Of a stretch of 64,000 bases of DNA, positions 57,287-64,000 are shown one piece after another. How positions within the stretch are numbered: position 1 is the first letter of the stretch; each line of letters starts with the position of its first letter. The stretch covers positions 1,302,001 through 1,366,000 of the forward strand of contig CAWGSA010000002.1 of the NCBI GenBank assembly GCA_963825175.1, read 5' to 3'. The position numbers were made by a program, and so were the translations under genes. Below the pieces are notes generated by a model. The model saw only the letters and a list, made by a program, of their open reading frames with translations, had not been told where the DNA came from and made no database searches. Origin of the DNA: DATFTF01 sp963825175. GTDB taxonomy: Bacteria; Acidobacteriota; Thermoanaerobaculia; UBA5066; Gp7-AA6.

Positions 57287-58458
57287 GAGTCCATCCCGTC
57301 CGGATCCTGCTTCGCTTGTCACTCGTCACTTGTCACTTGTCACTCATCCCTGTCGCCACCGCATTTGCCCAAGCCCCATCCCCCGAGCAGCAGCGTCAGT
57401 CGGACCTGTCCCAGATCCGCTCCCGCATCGTGCTTCTTCAGAAGAAGCTGTCCGAGAGCCAGAAGAGCGTCGCCACGTTGTCGGAGGAGATTCGAAGGCT
57501 GGACTGGCGCGTCGAGATCGCGCAGAGCCAGACGCAGCTGCTGGCGGCCCGGCGCGCGGAGCTGGCCGCGCAGCTCGAGACGACGGGGCGGGAGCGCGAG
57601 ATCGCCCTCTCCGCCTCGGACCGCTTCGCCCGAGCGCTCGTGGCGCGGGCCCGCGTGCTCCACCGCCTCGGACGCTACGGATACTTCCGGATCGTTCTGG
57701 AGGCGCGGGACGCCGCCGGGTTCTTCCAGGGAGTGGAGAGGCTCGATGAGCTGGCGCGGCGCGACGGCGCGCTGCTCGGTTCCTACAGGGACGCGCGCAC
57801 GCGCCTGGAGGCCGATCTGTCCCGCGAGCAGTCCCTGAAGAAGGAGATGGACGACGTCTTCCAGCGCGGCCGGCGCGAGTTGACCAACATGTCAGCCCTC
57901 CGGCGGCATCGGGAGGCCCTTCTGACGCAGGAGCGCTCCGCCTCCGCCTCCCATCGCAATGAGGTGGTGATCCTGGCCGACAAGGCCGAGCGTCTGGAGC
58001 GCCTGCTGGCGACGCTGGCGCAGCAATCGAGCGGCGAGCCCGCCGACGCGTCGGGAGGGATCCGGCCCTGGAGGGGTGTGCTCGACTGGCCTGCCCGGGG
58101 CACGCTGACCGAGACGTTCGGGCGTCACCGTCATCCCAAGTTCGACGCCTGGACGGTTTCCAATGGGATCGCCATGGCGCTGCCGGCCGGCACTCCGGTG
58201 CGCGCGGTCTACAGCGGACGAGCGGTCTATGCCCAGTGGCTGGCGGAGTACGGCAACCTGGTGATCCTCGATCACGGCGACGGCGTCTTCACCCTGTACG
58301 CCTGGCTCCAGTCGATCGCGGTGACCGCGGGCTCTTATGTGGCGGTCGGCGCCACCCTGGGGACATCGGGGACGGGGCCCGGCCGGGACGAGCCGGGCGT
58401 GTATTTCGAGGTCCGGGATCGCCAGAAGGCCAGCGACCCGGTGGCCTGGCTGCGCTGA
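57283..58458 (+). CDS. envC: murein hydrolase activator EnvC
   Basis: The 391-residue protein activates cell-wall amidases at division. A signal peptide is followed by a long coiled coil (about 40-250) and a degenerate M23/LytM domain (GTLTETFGRHRHPKFDAW, YGNLVILDHGDGVFTLY). The expected zinc ligands of active M23 enzymes are incomplete, as in EnvC. The GTG at 57283 overlaps the upstream stop by four bases. The signal peptide (RLSLVTCHLSLIPVATAFA) is in part encoded by a heptamer array. Confidence 0.9.
   Translation: MRVHPVRILLRLSLVTCHLSLIPVATAFAQAPSPEQQRQSDLSQIRSRIVLLQKKLSESQKSVATLSEEIRRLDWRVEIAQSQTQLLAARRAELAAQLETTGREREIALSASDRFARALVARARVLHRLGRYGYFRIVLEARDAAGFFQGVERLDELARRDGALLGSYRDARTRLEADLSREQSLKKEMDDVFQRGRRELTNMSALRRHREALLTQERSASASHRNEVVILADKAERLERLLATLAQQSSGEPADASGGIRPWRGVLDWPARGTLTETFGRHRHPKFDAWTVSNGIAMALPAGTPVRAVYSGRAVYAQWLAEYGNLVILDHGDGVFTLYAWLQSIAVTAGSYVAVGATLGTSGTGPGRDEPGVYFEVRDRQKASDPVAWLR
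57318..57345 (+). repeat. heptamer array inside the envC signal-peptide coding sequence
   Basis: GTCACTC, GTCACTT, GTCACTT, GTCACTC run without a gap. Because seven is not a multiple of three, the array encodes different residues in each unit and produces the hydrophobic stretch LSLVTCHLSL. Confidence 0.88.
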
Positions 58459-58548
58459 GCCTTCCCCCCTTCCCGCGTCTCCACGTCCTCCCGTCCGTTT
58501 CTTTTCGCCGGAATGATCCTCAAGAAGAGGGGTGTTACCATCTCCACG

Positions 58549-59709
58549 ATGCGCAACAATCGCTCCCGTCTTCTTTTCGTGGTCGGCTCCGTCGCCGCGC
58601 TGGTGTCCATCCGGGCGGTCAGTAATCCGTCTTCGGGGCGCGACCCGGCCACGCGGGCCCTGGCTATTTTTTCCGACGTGTTCAGCCTGACCAGACAGAA
58701 CTACGTGGAGCCGATCGAAACCAGGACGCTGCTGCAAGGCTCGTACGACGGGATGTCCGACGCCCTGGACGCCTTCTCCTACTACGTGCCGGCTTCCGAG
58801 CGGGCGGCGTACCGGGCGCAGGAGAGCTCCGGCTCCGTTTCACCGGGAATCGTCATCGCCCGCCGGGGCGGATTCTCTTACGTGGTCGCGCCGCTGGCTG
58901 GCTCGCCCGCGGAAAAGGCAGGGGTCAAACCCGGCGATTTGATCGACACCATCGACGGCAAGCAGGTTCGCAACTCGCCGCTTTGGAAGGTCAAGGCGGC
59001 GTTGGAAGGCCCCGACGGGACGCACGTGGATCTGGCCATTTTCCGCGGCGGGGATGAGAAACGGGTGACGCTGCATGTCGCGCGCGCGCGCTTTCAGCCT
59101 CCGGCACCCTCCACTCGCTGGGAGCGCGACGTGGCGATCGTCAAGGTCCCGACCTTAACGCGCGAGACGGCCGACGCCTTGCGGCAGACGGTGGCGGAGG
59201 CCGGTCGCCGTTCGATCAACCGAATGATCATCGATCTGCGTGGATCGATCGGCGGCGAGATCTCCGAAGCGGCGTCCGCTTGCGCCGTCTTCACCGGCAA
59301 GGGACTGGTCGCCAAGGTCGTGTCGCGCAAGGTGAACGTGGCCCCGCTGGAGGCGTCGGGCGATCGCGCCTGGAAGGGGCGCACCGTCATCCTGACCGAC
59401 GACGCGACGGGGGGAGCATCGGAGGTGTTCGCCGCGGCGCTGCATGATCGGGCCGACGCGATCACGGTGGGGGAGCCGACCGTCGGGATGGCCATTCTTC
59501 AGCGTCCCGTGCCCACCGAGTCGGGCGGAACGCTCTATATGACCGTGGGCCGCTACGTCTCGCCCTCGGGAACGACGCTCGGCGGGAAGGGACTGAATCC
59601 CGACGATCGAGTGCTGGTCTTTCCGGGAGAGGTCGAAACGAAGGATCCCATTCTGACTCGAGGCCTGGAGGTGGCTCGCGGCGCCGCGCCGGTTCGCAAA
59701 GCGGCGTAA
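58549..59709 (+). CDS. S41 (CtpA-like) peptidase homologue, catalytic residues replaced
   Basis: The 386-residue protein has a signal anchor, a PDZ domain (about 95-185, GSPAEKAGVKPGDLIDTIDG) and an S41 core. In active CtpA/Prc enzymes the nucleophile Ser and the general base Lys are 25 residues apart in (S)AS-E and GE-T-GK. Here these positions are Gly289 (TGGASEVF) and Met314 (GEPTVGMA), so the protein is predicted inactive. Ser291 is the second Ser of the motif. The ATG at 58549 follows TACCAT by seven bases. It sits between envC and yibQ, the usual location of active ctpA genes. Confidence 0.85.
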   Translation: MRNNRSRLLFVVGSVAALVSIRAVSNPSSGRDPATRALAIFSDVFSLTRQNYVEPIETRTLLQGSYDGMSDALDAFSYYVPASERAAYRAQESSGSVSPGIVIARRGGFSYVVAPLAGSPAEKAGVKPGDLIDTIDGKQVRNSPLWKVKAALEGPDGTHVDLAIFRGGDEKRVTLHVARARFQPPAPSTRWERDVAIVKVPTLTRETADALRQTVAEAGRRSINRMIIDLRGSIGGEISEAASACAVFTGKGLVAKVVSRKVNVAPLEASGDRAWKGRTVILTDDATGGASEVFAAALHDRADAITVGEPTVGMAILQRPVPTESGGTLYMTVGRYVSPSGTTLGGKGLNPDDRVLVFPGEVETKDPILTRGLEVARGAAPVRKAA

Positions 59710-59733
59710 CGCGACGCCTCCCGTGCTCGGCCG

Positions 59734-60630
59734 TTGACCCGCAAACGCTCTCGGATCTCTCCGGCCACACTCTTCTTCGCCCTTCTCTGCCTGGTTCTGG
59801 GAATTGCGCTCTATCTGAAGACGCGCCCTGCTCGTGAGGCGCCGGCTCCCTCTGCGTCTGCCCGCGTCGCCCCGTCCCCGCGTCCCCGCGGCCGCTCTCT
59901 CCGATCGCCCCCTCCCGCTCGTGCCCCTGCCCGCAGCGAATGGGCGGTGACTCCCCTCCCGAAATGGGAAGGCCGCGTGGCCATCCTGATCGACGATCTC
60001 GGCAACGATCAGGCGGCGGTGGACCGCATCGCGAGCTGGCCGCACGCCGTCTCGACCGCCGTGCTGCCGGGACTCCCGTCCAGCGCTCGGGTGGCCCGCG
60101 AGCTCGAGTCCTCCGGCAAGCAAGTGCTTCTCCATCTTCCGATGGAGCCGAAGGGGTTCCCTTCGGTGAGACCCGGGCCCGGCGTGCTCCTGCGCGCGCA
60201 AAGCGACGAGGAGATCGGGCGGACCCTGGAGGCGGATCTCGATTCGGTGCCCGGCGCCGTCGGCGTCAACAACCATATGGGCTCGGCGGCGACGGCCGAT
60301 CCGCGCGTCATGCGAGCCGTCATGCGCGTTCTGTCGGACCGGAGGCTGTTCTTCGTGGATAGCCGGACCACCGACGCGACCGTGGGGGAGGTGGAGGCGC
60401 GGGCGGCGGGAGTGCCGGCGGTGGCGCGCCGCGTCTTCCTGGACGACGTCGCCAGCGATCAGGCGGTGGAGAAAGCGCTCGAGGAGCTGGTGCAGCACGG
60501 CCGCGCGGAGGGCTTCGCGCTGGGCATCGGACATCCCCATGCCGCGACCCTGGAGGTGCTCGAGCGGGAGATTCCGCGCCTGGCCGATCGGGGAGTTCGC
60601 CTGGTGCGGGTCGGAGAGCTGGTGAAGTGA
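59734..60630 (+). CDS. divergent polysaccharide deacetylase (YibQ-like)
   Basis: The 298-residue exported protein starts at TTG with a membrane segment (TLFFALLCLVLGIALYL) and a proline- and arginine-rich linker. Its NodB-like domain has the metal Asp pair in AILIDDLGND, HLPMEP, NNHMGS and the C-terminal GIGHPHAATLE. The family is the constant neighbour of envC and probably acts on peptidoglycan or its fragments at division sites. The exact activity is unproven. Confidence 0.88.
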   Translation: MTRKRSRISPATLFFALLCLVLGIALYLKTRPAREAPAPSASARVAPSPRPRGRSLRSPPPARAPARSEWAVTPLPKWEGRVAILIDDLGNDQAAVDRIASWPHAVSTAVLPGLPSSARVARELESSGKQVLLHLPMEPKGFPSVRPGPGVLLRAQSDEEIGRTLEADLDSVPGAVGVNNHMGSAATADPRVMRAVMRVLSDRRLFFVDSRTTDATVGEVEARAAGVPAVARRVFLDDVASDQAVEKALEELVQHGRAEGFALGIGHPHAATLEVLEREIPRLADRGVRLVRVGELVK

Positions 60631-60632
60631 GG

Positions 60633-60660
60633 GTCCTTCGTCCTTAGTCCTTCGTCGATT
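60633..60660 (+). repeat. heptamer array between convergent yibQ-like and mazG genes
   Basis: GTCCTTC, GTCCTTA, GTCCTTC, GTCGATT run in seven-base steps. The array overlaps the stop and last codons (ESTKD) of the MazG gene on the other strand. Confidence 0.8.
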
Positions 60661-61432
60661 CCTCCCGCTTCGCTTCCTCCCAGTACCGGTCGAGCTCCTC
60701 CAACGGGATCGCGGAGATGTCCCGACCCGACGCCTGCGCCCGCCGCGACACGTGCGCGAAGCGGGATCGAAAGCGGGCGTTGGTCTGCCGCAGGGCGGAT
60801 TCCGGATCGATCCGCCGCCGGCGCGCCAGGTTCACGACGGAAAGCAGGAGGTCGCCGATTTCGCGCTCCTCCGCCGCGCGGTCGCCGCGCTGCGCGACGT
60901 CTCGCCATTCCGAGAGCTCCTCCTCGATCTTGGCGGCGACGTCGGCATCCCGCTCCCAGTCGAATCCGAGGTCGGCCGCGCGGGACGTCATCCGATAGGC
61001 CGCGGCGACCGCCGGAAGCGACGCCGGGATGCTGCCCAGGGGGTCGGCGTGGGATGCCTTCTCCCGCCTCTTGCGTGTCTCCCAGTTGCGCTTCACCTCG
61101 TCGGCGTCCCGCGCGGGGGACTCTCCGAACACATGGGGATGGCGCTCGATCATCTTCGCGGTGATCGCGGCGGCGACCTCGTCGGCCGTGAACCAGCCGC
61201 GGTCGGAGGCCATCTGGGCGAGGAAGAAGACCTGGAACAGCAGGTCTCCCAGCTCCTCCCGAAGGCGCTCGGGCGAATCCGCATCGAGGGCTTCGAGCGT
61301 CTCGTGGCATTCCTCGAGCAGGAACGTCTTGGCCGTTGCGAAGGTCTGCTCCCGGTCCCAGGGACACTCGCGGCGAAGCTTCTCGACCAGGAGCGTGAGC
61401 TCGCGGAGGTTTTGGGACATCGCGGGGATCAT
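60644..61432 (-). CDS. mazG: nucleoside triphosphate pyrophosphohydrolase MazG
   Basis: The 262-residue protein has two MazG helical domains. The first carries the metal-binding motif EECHETLEAL and ELGDLLFQVFFLAQM, preceded by CPWDREQTF. The second repeats it (EEELSEWRD, EREIGDLLLSVVNLAR). It hydrolyses NTPs to NMP and pyrophosphate, a house-cleaning or stress role. An ATG four codons further in is an alternative start. Its 3' end lies in a heptamer array. Confidence 0.94.
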   Translation of the reverse strand: MIPAMSQNLRELTLLVEKLRRECPWDREQTFATAKTFLLEECHETLEALDADSPERLREELGDLLFQVFFLAQMASDRGWFTADEVAAAITAKMIERHPHVFGESPARDADEVKRNWETRKRREKASHADPLGSIPASLPAVAAAYRMTSRAADLGFDWERDADVAAKIEEELSEWRDVAQRGDRAAEEREIGDLLLSVVNLARRRRIDPESALRQTNARFRSRFAHVSRRAQASGRDISAIPLEELDRYWEEAKREESTKD

Positions 61433-61544
61433 ACGCGGCTCGAACCAACGCCCGGAGGCCCTCCTCGAGCGCGTCCGAGGCGTGGAATCGCGCGCCCGCG
61501 GCGTCGCGCGCGGCTTGCCCCCGGCGTGGAGCGACGTTCCGGGT

Positions 61545-61550
61545 TAAAAT
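61545..61550 (+). promoter_or_regulatory. -10-like TAAAAT box of the DUF1844 gene
   Basis: TAAAAT ends twelve bases before the ATG at 61563, in the 130-base divergent gap between mazG and this gene. Confidence 0.35.
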
Positions 61551-61562
61551 TTCGACAACAGC

Positions 61563-62129
61563 ATGGCTGACCAGGAGGAAAGGCCGATCCGCGTCGTCGA
61601 CCGGCGGATGTTCACGTCCGAGGGAGAGCTGCGCCCGGACTTTCAACCCGAGGATCAGCCCGAATCTCCCGCGCCGGCGCCCGCGCGGGAGTCGGCGCGG
61701 GAACCCGCGGCGCCCCGCGCCGAAAGCCCGCCGCCTCCCGAGCCGGCACCGGAGAGCGGTCGCGCCGGCGAGGGCGAGCCTGGAGAAGCGGGTGAGCCTG
61801 GAGTGGCGGGTGAGCCTGGAGAAGCGGGCGAGCCTGGAGTGGCGGGCGAGCCTGGAGAGCCGGCCGAGCTCAAAGAGCCCCGAACCGGGTTTGGGTCCCT
61901 GGTGGGGTGGATCGCCACCAACGCGTATGCCGCCCTCGGTCTGTTGCCCGACGCCGCGGGGCGCGCGCACCGGGATCTCACGGCGGCGCGGCAGATGGTC
62001 GACTGGTTGGCCGTCCTGGAAGCCAAGACACGCGGAAACCTGTCCTTCGAGGAAACGGATTTCCTGTCGCGCGTGTTGTACGAGCTCCGCCTGGCATTCG
62101 TCGAGATGTCGCGCCGCCCGACCAAGTGA
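61563..62129 (+). CDS. DUF1844 family protein with collagen-like insert
   Basis: The 188-residue protein has a short N-terminal segment (RPIRVVDRRMFTSEGELRPD) and a long low-complexity linker. The linker contains a (Gly-x-y)n stretch, alternating GEPGEA and GEPGVA. The C-terminal DUF1844 helical domain reads ALGLLPDAAGRAHRDLTAARQM, shown here in part as AARQMVDWLAVLEAKTRGNL. DUF1844 has no established function. The linker varies in number of repeats by its nature and is unlikely to be collagen in any functional sense. Confidence 0.83.
   Translation: MADQEERPIRVVDRRMFTSEGELRPDFQPEDQPESPAPAPARESAREPAAPRAESPPPPEPAPESGRAGEGEPGEAGEPGVAGEPGEAGEPGVAGEPGEPAELKEPRTGFGSLVGWIATNAYAALGLLPDAAGRAHRDLTAARQMVDWLAVLEAKTRGNLSFEETDFLSRVLYELRLAFVEMSRRPTK
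61776..61862 (+). repeat. 18-base minisatellite in the DUF1844 gene
   Basis: GAGCCTGGAGAAGCGGGT and its variant with GTGGCG instead of GAAGCG alternate four times plus a partial fifth copy. This gives a higher-order unit of 36 bases. The reading frame is kept because 18 is a multiple of three. Confidence 0.9.
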
Positions 62130-62158
62130 CGCGCGCGGCCGGGAGACGGGTCACGGGA

Positions 62159-64000
62159 ATGGAAGATCGAGGCGAGGCTGCGCATCCCGCCCGCCGCACA
62201 GCGAGAGGGGCGGTGCTCCTGGCGATCCTGGCCGGCGCTTTCGCGGCGCCTGCGCTGCGGGCGCAGGAAGGCGTCTCTCCTTTGCCGCCCCCGGTCACCC
62301 GCGGGCTGTACCGCTCGCGATGGTTCGAATTCTTGAACGCCCATCTGGAGGATGACGGCAAGACCGCGGCGGCGGCCCTGGCCGATATGCAAAAAACGGC
62401 GCGGGCCGTGGGCATTCATCGGCTCTCCGATTTCTCAAGGACCGCCGTGCACGAGGGGAGACGTGCGGAAATCCTCGGCCGTTTCGAGCGCGCCCGGCGG
62501 GCCTACGCCGCGGCCACGTCGTTGGACGACGCGAACCTCGACGCCCAGATCACGAAGATCGGATTCCTGGTGCGCCGCGGCGTCTATCCCGAGGCCGCTC
62601 GGGGCGTGGCCGAGCTGTTCGCCTCCCTCCTGGCGACGCACGAGTCCCGCCTGGCTGTTCTTTCCTCCGTCGCGACCTGGGCCATGTTCGGATTCGCCGC
62701 CGCGATCATCGCGTTCGGTCTCGCCGTGATGGTGCACCACCTGCCGCGGATTTCCCACAACCTGTCGGAGATCGGCGACCGCCGCCTGGGATCGCGTTCC
62801 GCCCTTCCCCTGACCCTGGTGCTGCTGGCGCTGCCTTTCGCGCTCGGTCTGGGGCCTTTTTGGGCCGGGCTCTGTTGGTGTGCCCTGGTGTTTCCCTATG
62901 GCTCGAAAGCGGAGCGTTGGGTCCTCGGGACCGGATTGGTCGTGCTCGGCCTGCTTCCAGCCGTGTTGTCGCAGATCGCGCGTGAAAACATCATCGAGCG
63001 CTCTCCTCTGTACGTCGCCGCGGTGGACCTGGAGGAGCAGCGCGAAGACGGGAGCGCCGAGGACGGGCTCCGCCAGGCGTCCGCCGTCTTTGCCGAAGAC
63101 CCCGACGTCTGGTTCCTGCTCGGCATGTACGCGGAGCGCGCCAGCGACTCGGATCGCGCGCTGCAGGCCTATGACCGGGCCATCGCCGCCGATCCTCGCG
63201 ACTATCGTCCGTTCCTGAACCGGGGAAACGTGCACTTCCAGGAGGGAGACTTCGCCGAGTCGATCCGAGACTACGAGGCGGCGGCGCAAAGAGCCCCGCG
63301 GGCGGCGGAGATCTACTACAACCTGTCGATCGCGCGGGGCGAGGCCTACGATTTCGATGGGCAGGCCACGGCGATGGCCAAGGCCCGCGAGGTCTCGGAG
63401 AGCCGCGTCCGCGGGTGGACGGAGCGTCCCACGCTCGCCCGCGTCATCCCGGCTCCCTACTCGCTGGAGCGGGCGCGCCGGAAGGTCGAGGACTGGAATG
63501 CGCAAGCCAAGAGCCGCCGTTTGCCGGGCCACGCGCCTCCGCTGCGGGTGCAGGACCTGGTGTTCACTCCGTTCACGCTGGGTCCGTGGGTCCTGCTCGC
63601 GCTCGCGCTACTCCTTGCGAGGGCGCTCGATTCCCGCGAGGCACTGGCCGGAGAGTGCGCCAAGTGCGGAAAGCCGTTCTGCCCCTGGTGCAAGCGGCCG
63701 GGGGATCCTGTTCTGTACTGCTCCGACTGTGTCCGGTTGTACCTGCGCAAGGAGTCGGCGGGAATCGAAGCCCATGTGGCCCAGACGCGAGAGGTCCGTG
63801 GACGTGCCCGCCACAGGAATTGGTCGTGCCGGCTGGCAAACTTCTTTCTGCCCGGAACCCACCGGGCCGTTTCCGACCGCCCCTTCTCGGCCTTCCTGAC
63901 GCTGCTCCTCTTCCTGTTCTTCGTGGCGGTGGCTCTCGTCGACGGCCGGCTCTACGGACTCCGGCCCTTGCCGCCTCCGCATTCCTGGCACGCGACGACC
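62159..64000 (+). CDS. TPR-repeat membrane protein with zinc-ribbon, 3' truncated
   Basis: The reading frame is open to the window edge (614 codons). It has a signal peptide (AVLLAILAGAFAAPALRA), an N-terminal helical region, membrane helices near 170-285, and TPR repeats (about 320-400, for example DVWFLLGMYAERASDSDRAL). Another helix near 475-490 follows. Then comes a Cys-rich ribbon CAKCGKPFCPWCKRPG and YCSDC. More helices follow up to the end. The gene is 29 bases after the DUF1844 gene. Its function is unknown. Confidence 0.78.
   Translation, partial: MEDRGEAAHPARRTARGAVLLAILAGAFAAPALRAQEGVSPLPPPVTRGLYRSRWFEFLNAHLEDDGKTAAAALADMQKTARAVGIHRLSDFSRTAVHEGRRAEILGRFERARRAYAAATSLDDANLDAQITKIGFLVRRGVYPEAARGVAELFASLLATHESRLAVLSSVATWAMFGFAAAIIAFGLAVMVHHLPRISHNLSEIGDRRLGSRSALPLTLVLLALPFALGLGPFWAGLCWCALVFPYGSKAERWVLGTGLVVLGLLPAVLSQIARENIIERSPLYVAAVDLEEQREDGSAEDGLRQASAVFAEDPDVWFLLGMYAERASDSDRALQAYDRAIAADPRDYRPFLNRGNVHFQEGDFAESIRDYEAAAQRAPRAAEIYYNLSIARGEAYDFDGQATAMAKAREVSESRVRGWTERPTLARVIPAPYSLERARRKVEDWNAQAKSRRLPGHAPPLRVQDLVFTPFTLGPWVLLALALLLARALDSREALAGECAKCGKPFCPWCKRPGDPVLYCSDCVRLYLRKESAGIEAHVAQTREVRGRARHRNWSCRLANFFLPGTHRAVSDRPFSAFLTLLLFLFFVAVALVDGRLYGLRPLPPPHSWHATT

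Noticed and set aside
58459..58548. Possible further heptamer array between envC and the S41 gene
   Set aside because: The sequence is pyrimidine-rich and word-like, but the spacing is mixed seven and eight bases, so it was not counted.

Overview
The window is 64 kb of GC-rich DNA, densely coding in both directions, from a Gram-negative bacterium. Evidence for an outer membrane includes a TonB-dependent receptor barrel, a PapD-like chaperone with an usher-like barrel, an OmpA-type lipoprotein and an EnvC-type murein hydrolase activator. An Oar/TonB-type receptor, DUF4388 and DUF5777 proteins, a DUF1800/DUF1501 pair and an mdh-sdhCAB-sucCD-ndk operon together suggest Acidobacteriota (Holophagae or Thermoanaerobaculia-like). 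That placement is inference; no rRNA gene is present to test it. No tRNA, CRISPR array or insertion sequence was seen.

Layout. 0-2 kb: the 3' end of a TonB-dependent receptor and an alpha/beta hydrolase. 2-9 kb: a chaperone-usher-like surface-fibre locus with four DUF4402 pilin-like subunits, a chaperone, a divergent usher and a fifth distant subunit. It has two sites that fit sigma-54 (-24/-12) promoters. 9-12 kb: a small histidine kinase, an HD-GYP response regulator and a divergent NtrC-type sigma-54 activator, which is a plausible regulator of the neighbouring fibre locus. 12-16 kb: MutY, a GH39-like glycosidase and two small unknown genes. 16-22.7 kb: a BoxB-like diiron protein, UPF0158, a CBM9-like protein, a DUF5777 barrel, a hybrid histidine kinase and a frameshifted FabH-like gene. 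22.7-29.3 kb: an NHL-repeat secreted protein, an AmmeMemoRadiSam radical SAM enzyme, and DUF1800 and DUF1501 proteins. About 24.9-28.2 kb is full of single-base indels that look like sequence error. 29.3-38.5 kb: an aldo/keto reductase, Rho, a DUF4388 protein, a DEAD-box helicase, a histone H1-like protein and small genes. 38.6-45.7 kb: the TCA-cycle operon mdh-sdhCAB-sucCD-ndk. 45.7-64 kb: TrmJ and RluA RNA modification, a VWFA protein, an OmpA lipoprotein, membrane and lipid enzymes, a type I phosphodiesterase, an envC-ctpA-yibQ cell-wall cluster in which the CtpA homologue appears catalytically dead, MazG, a DUF1844 protein and a TPR membrane protein cut by the window end.

Two system-level observations stand out. 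The first is the DUF4402 chaperone-usher locus with its putative sigma-54 control. The second is a family of intergenic heptamer arrays, mostly of the form GTnnnnn. They are found from 34.5 to 60.7 kb, are often paired as inverted arms, and sit in four of the gaps of the TCA operon. In several places they run into coding sequence, including the signal peptide of EnvC.
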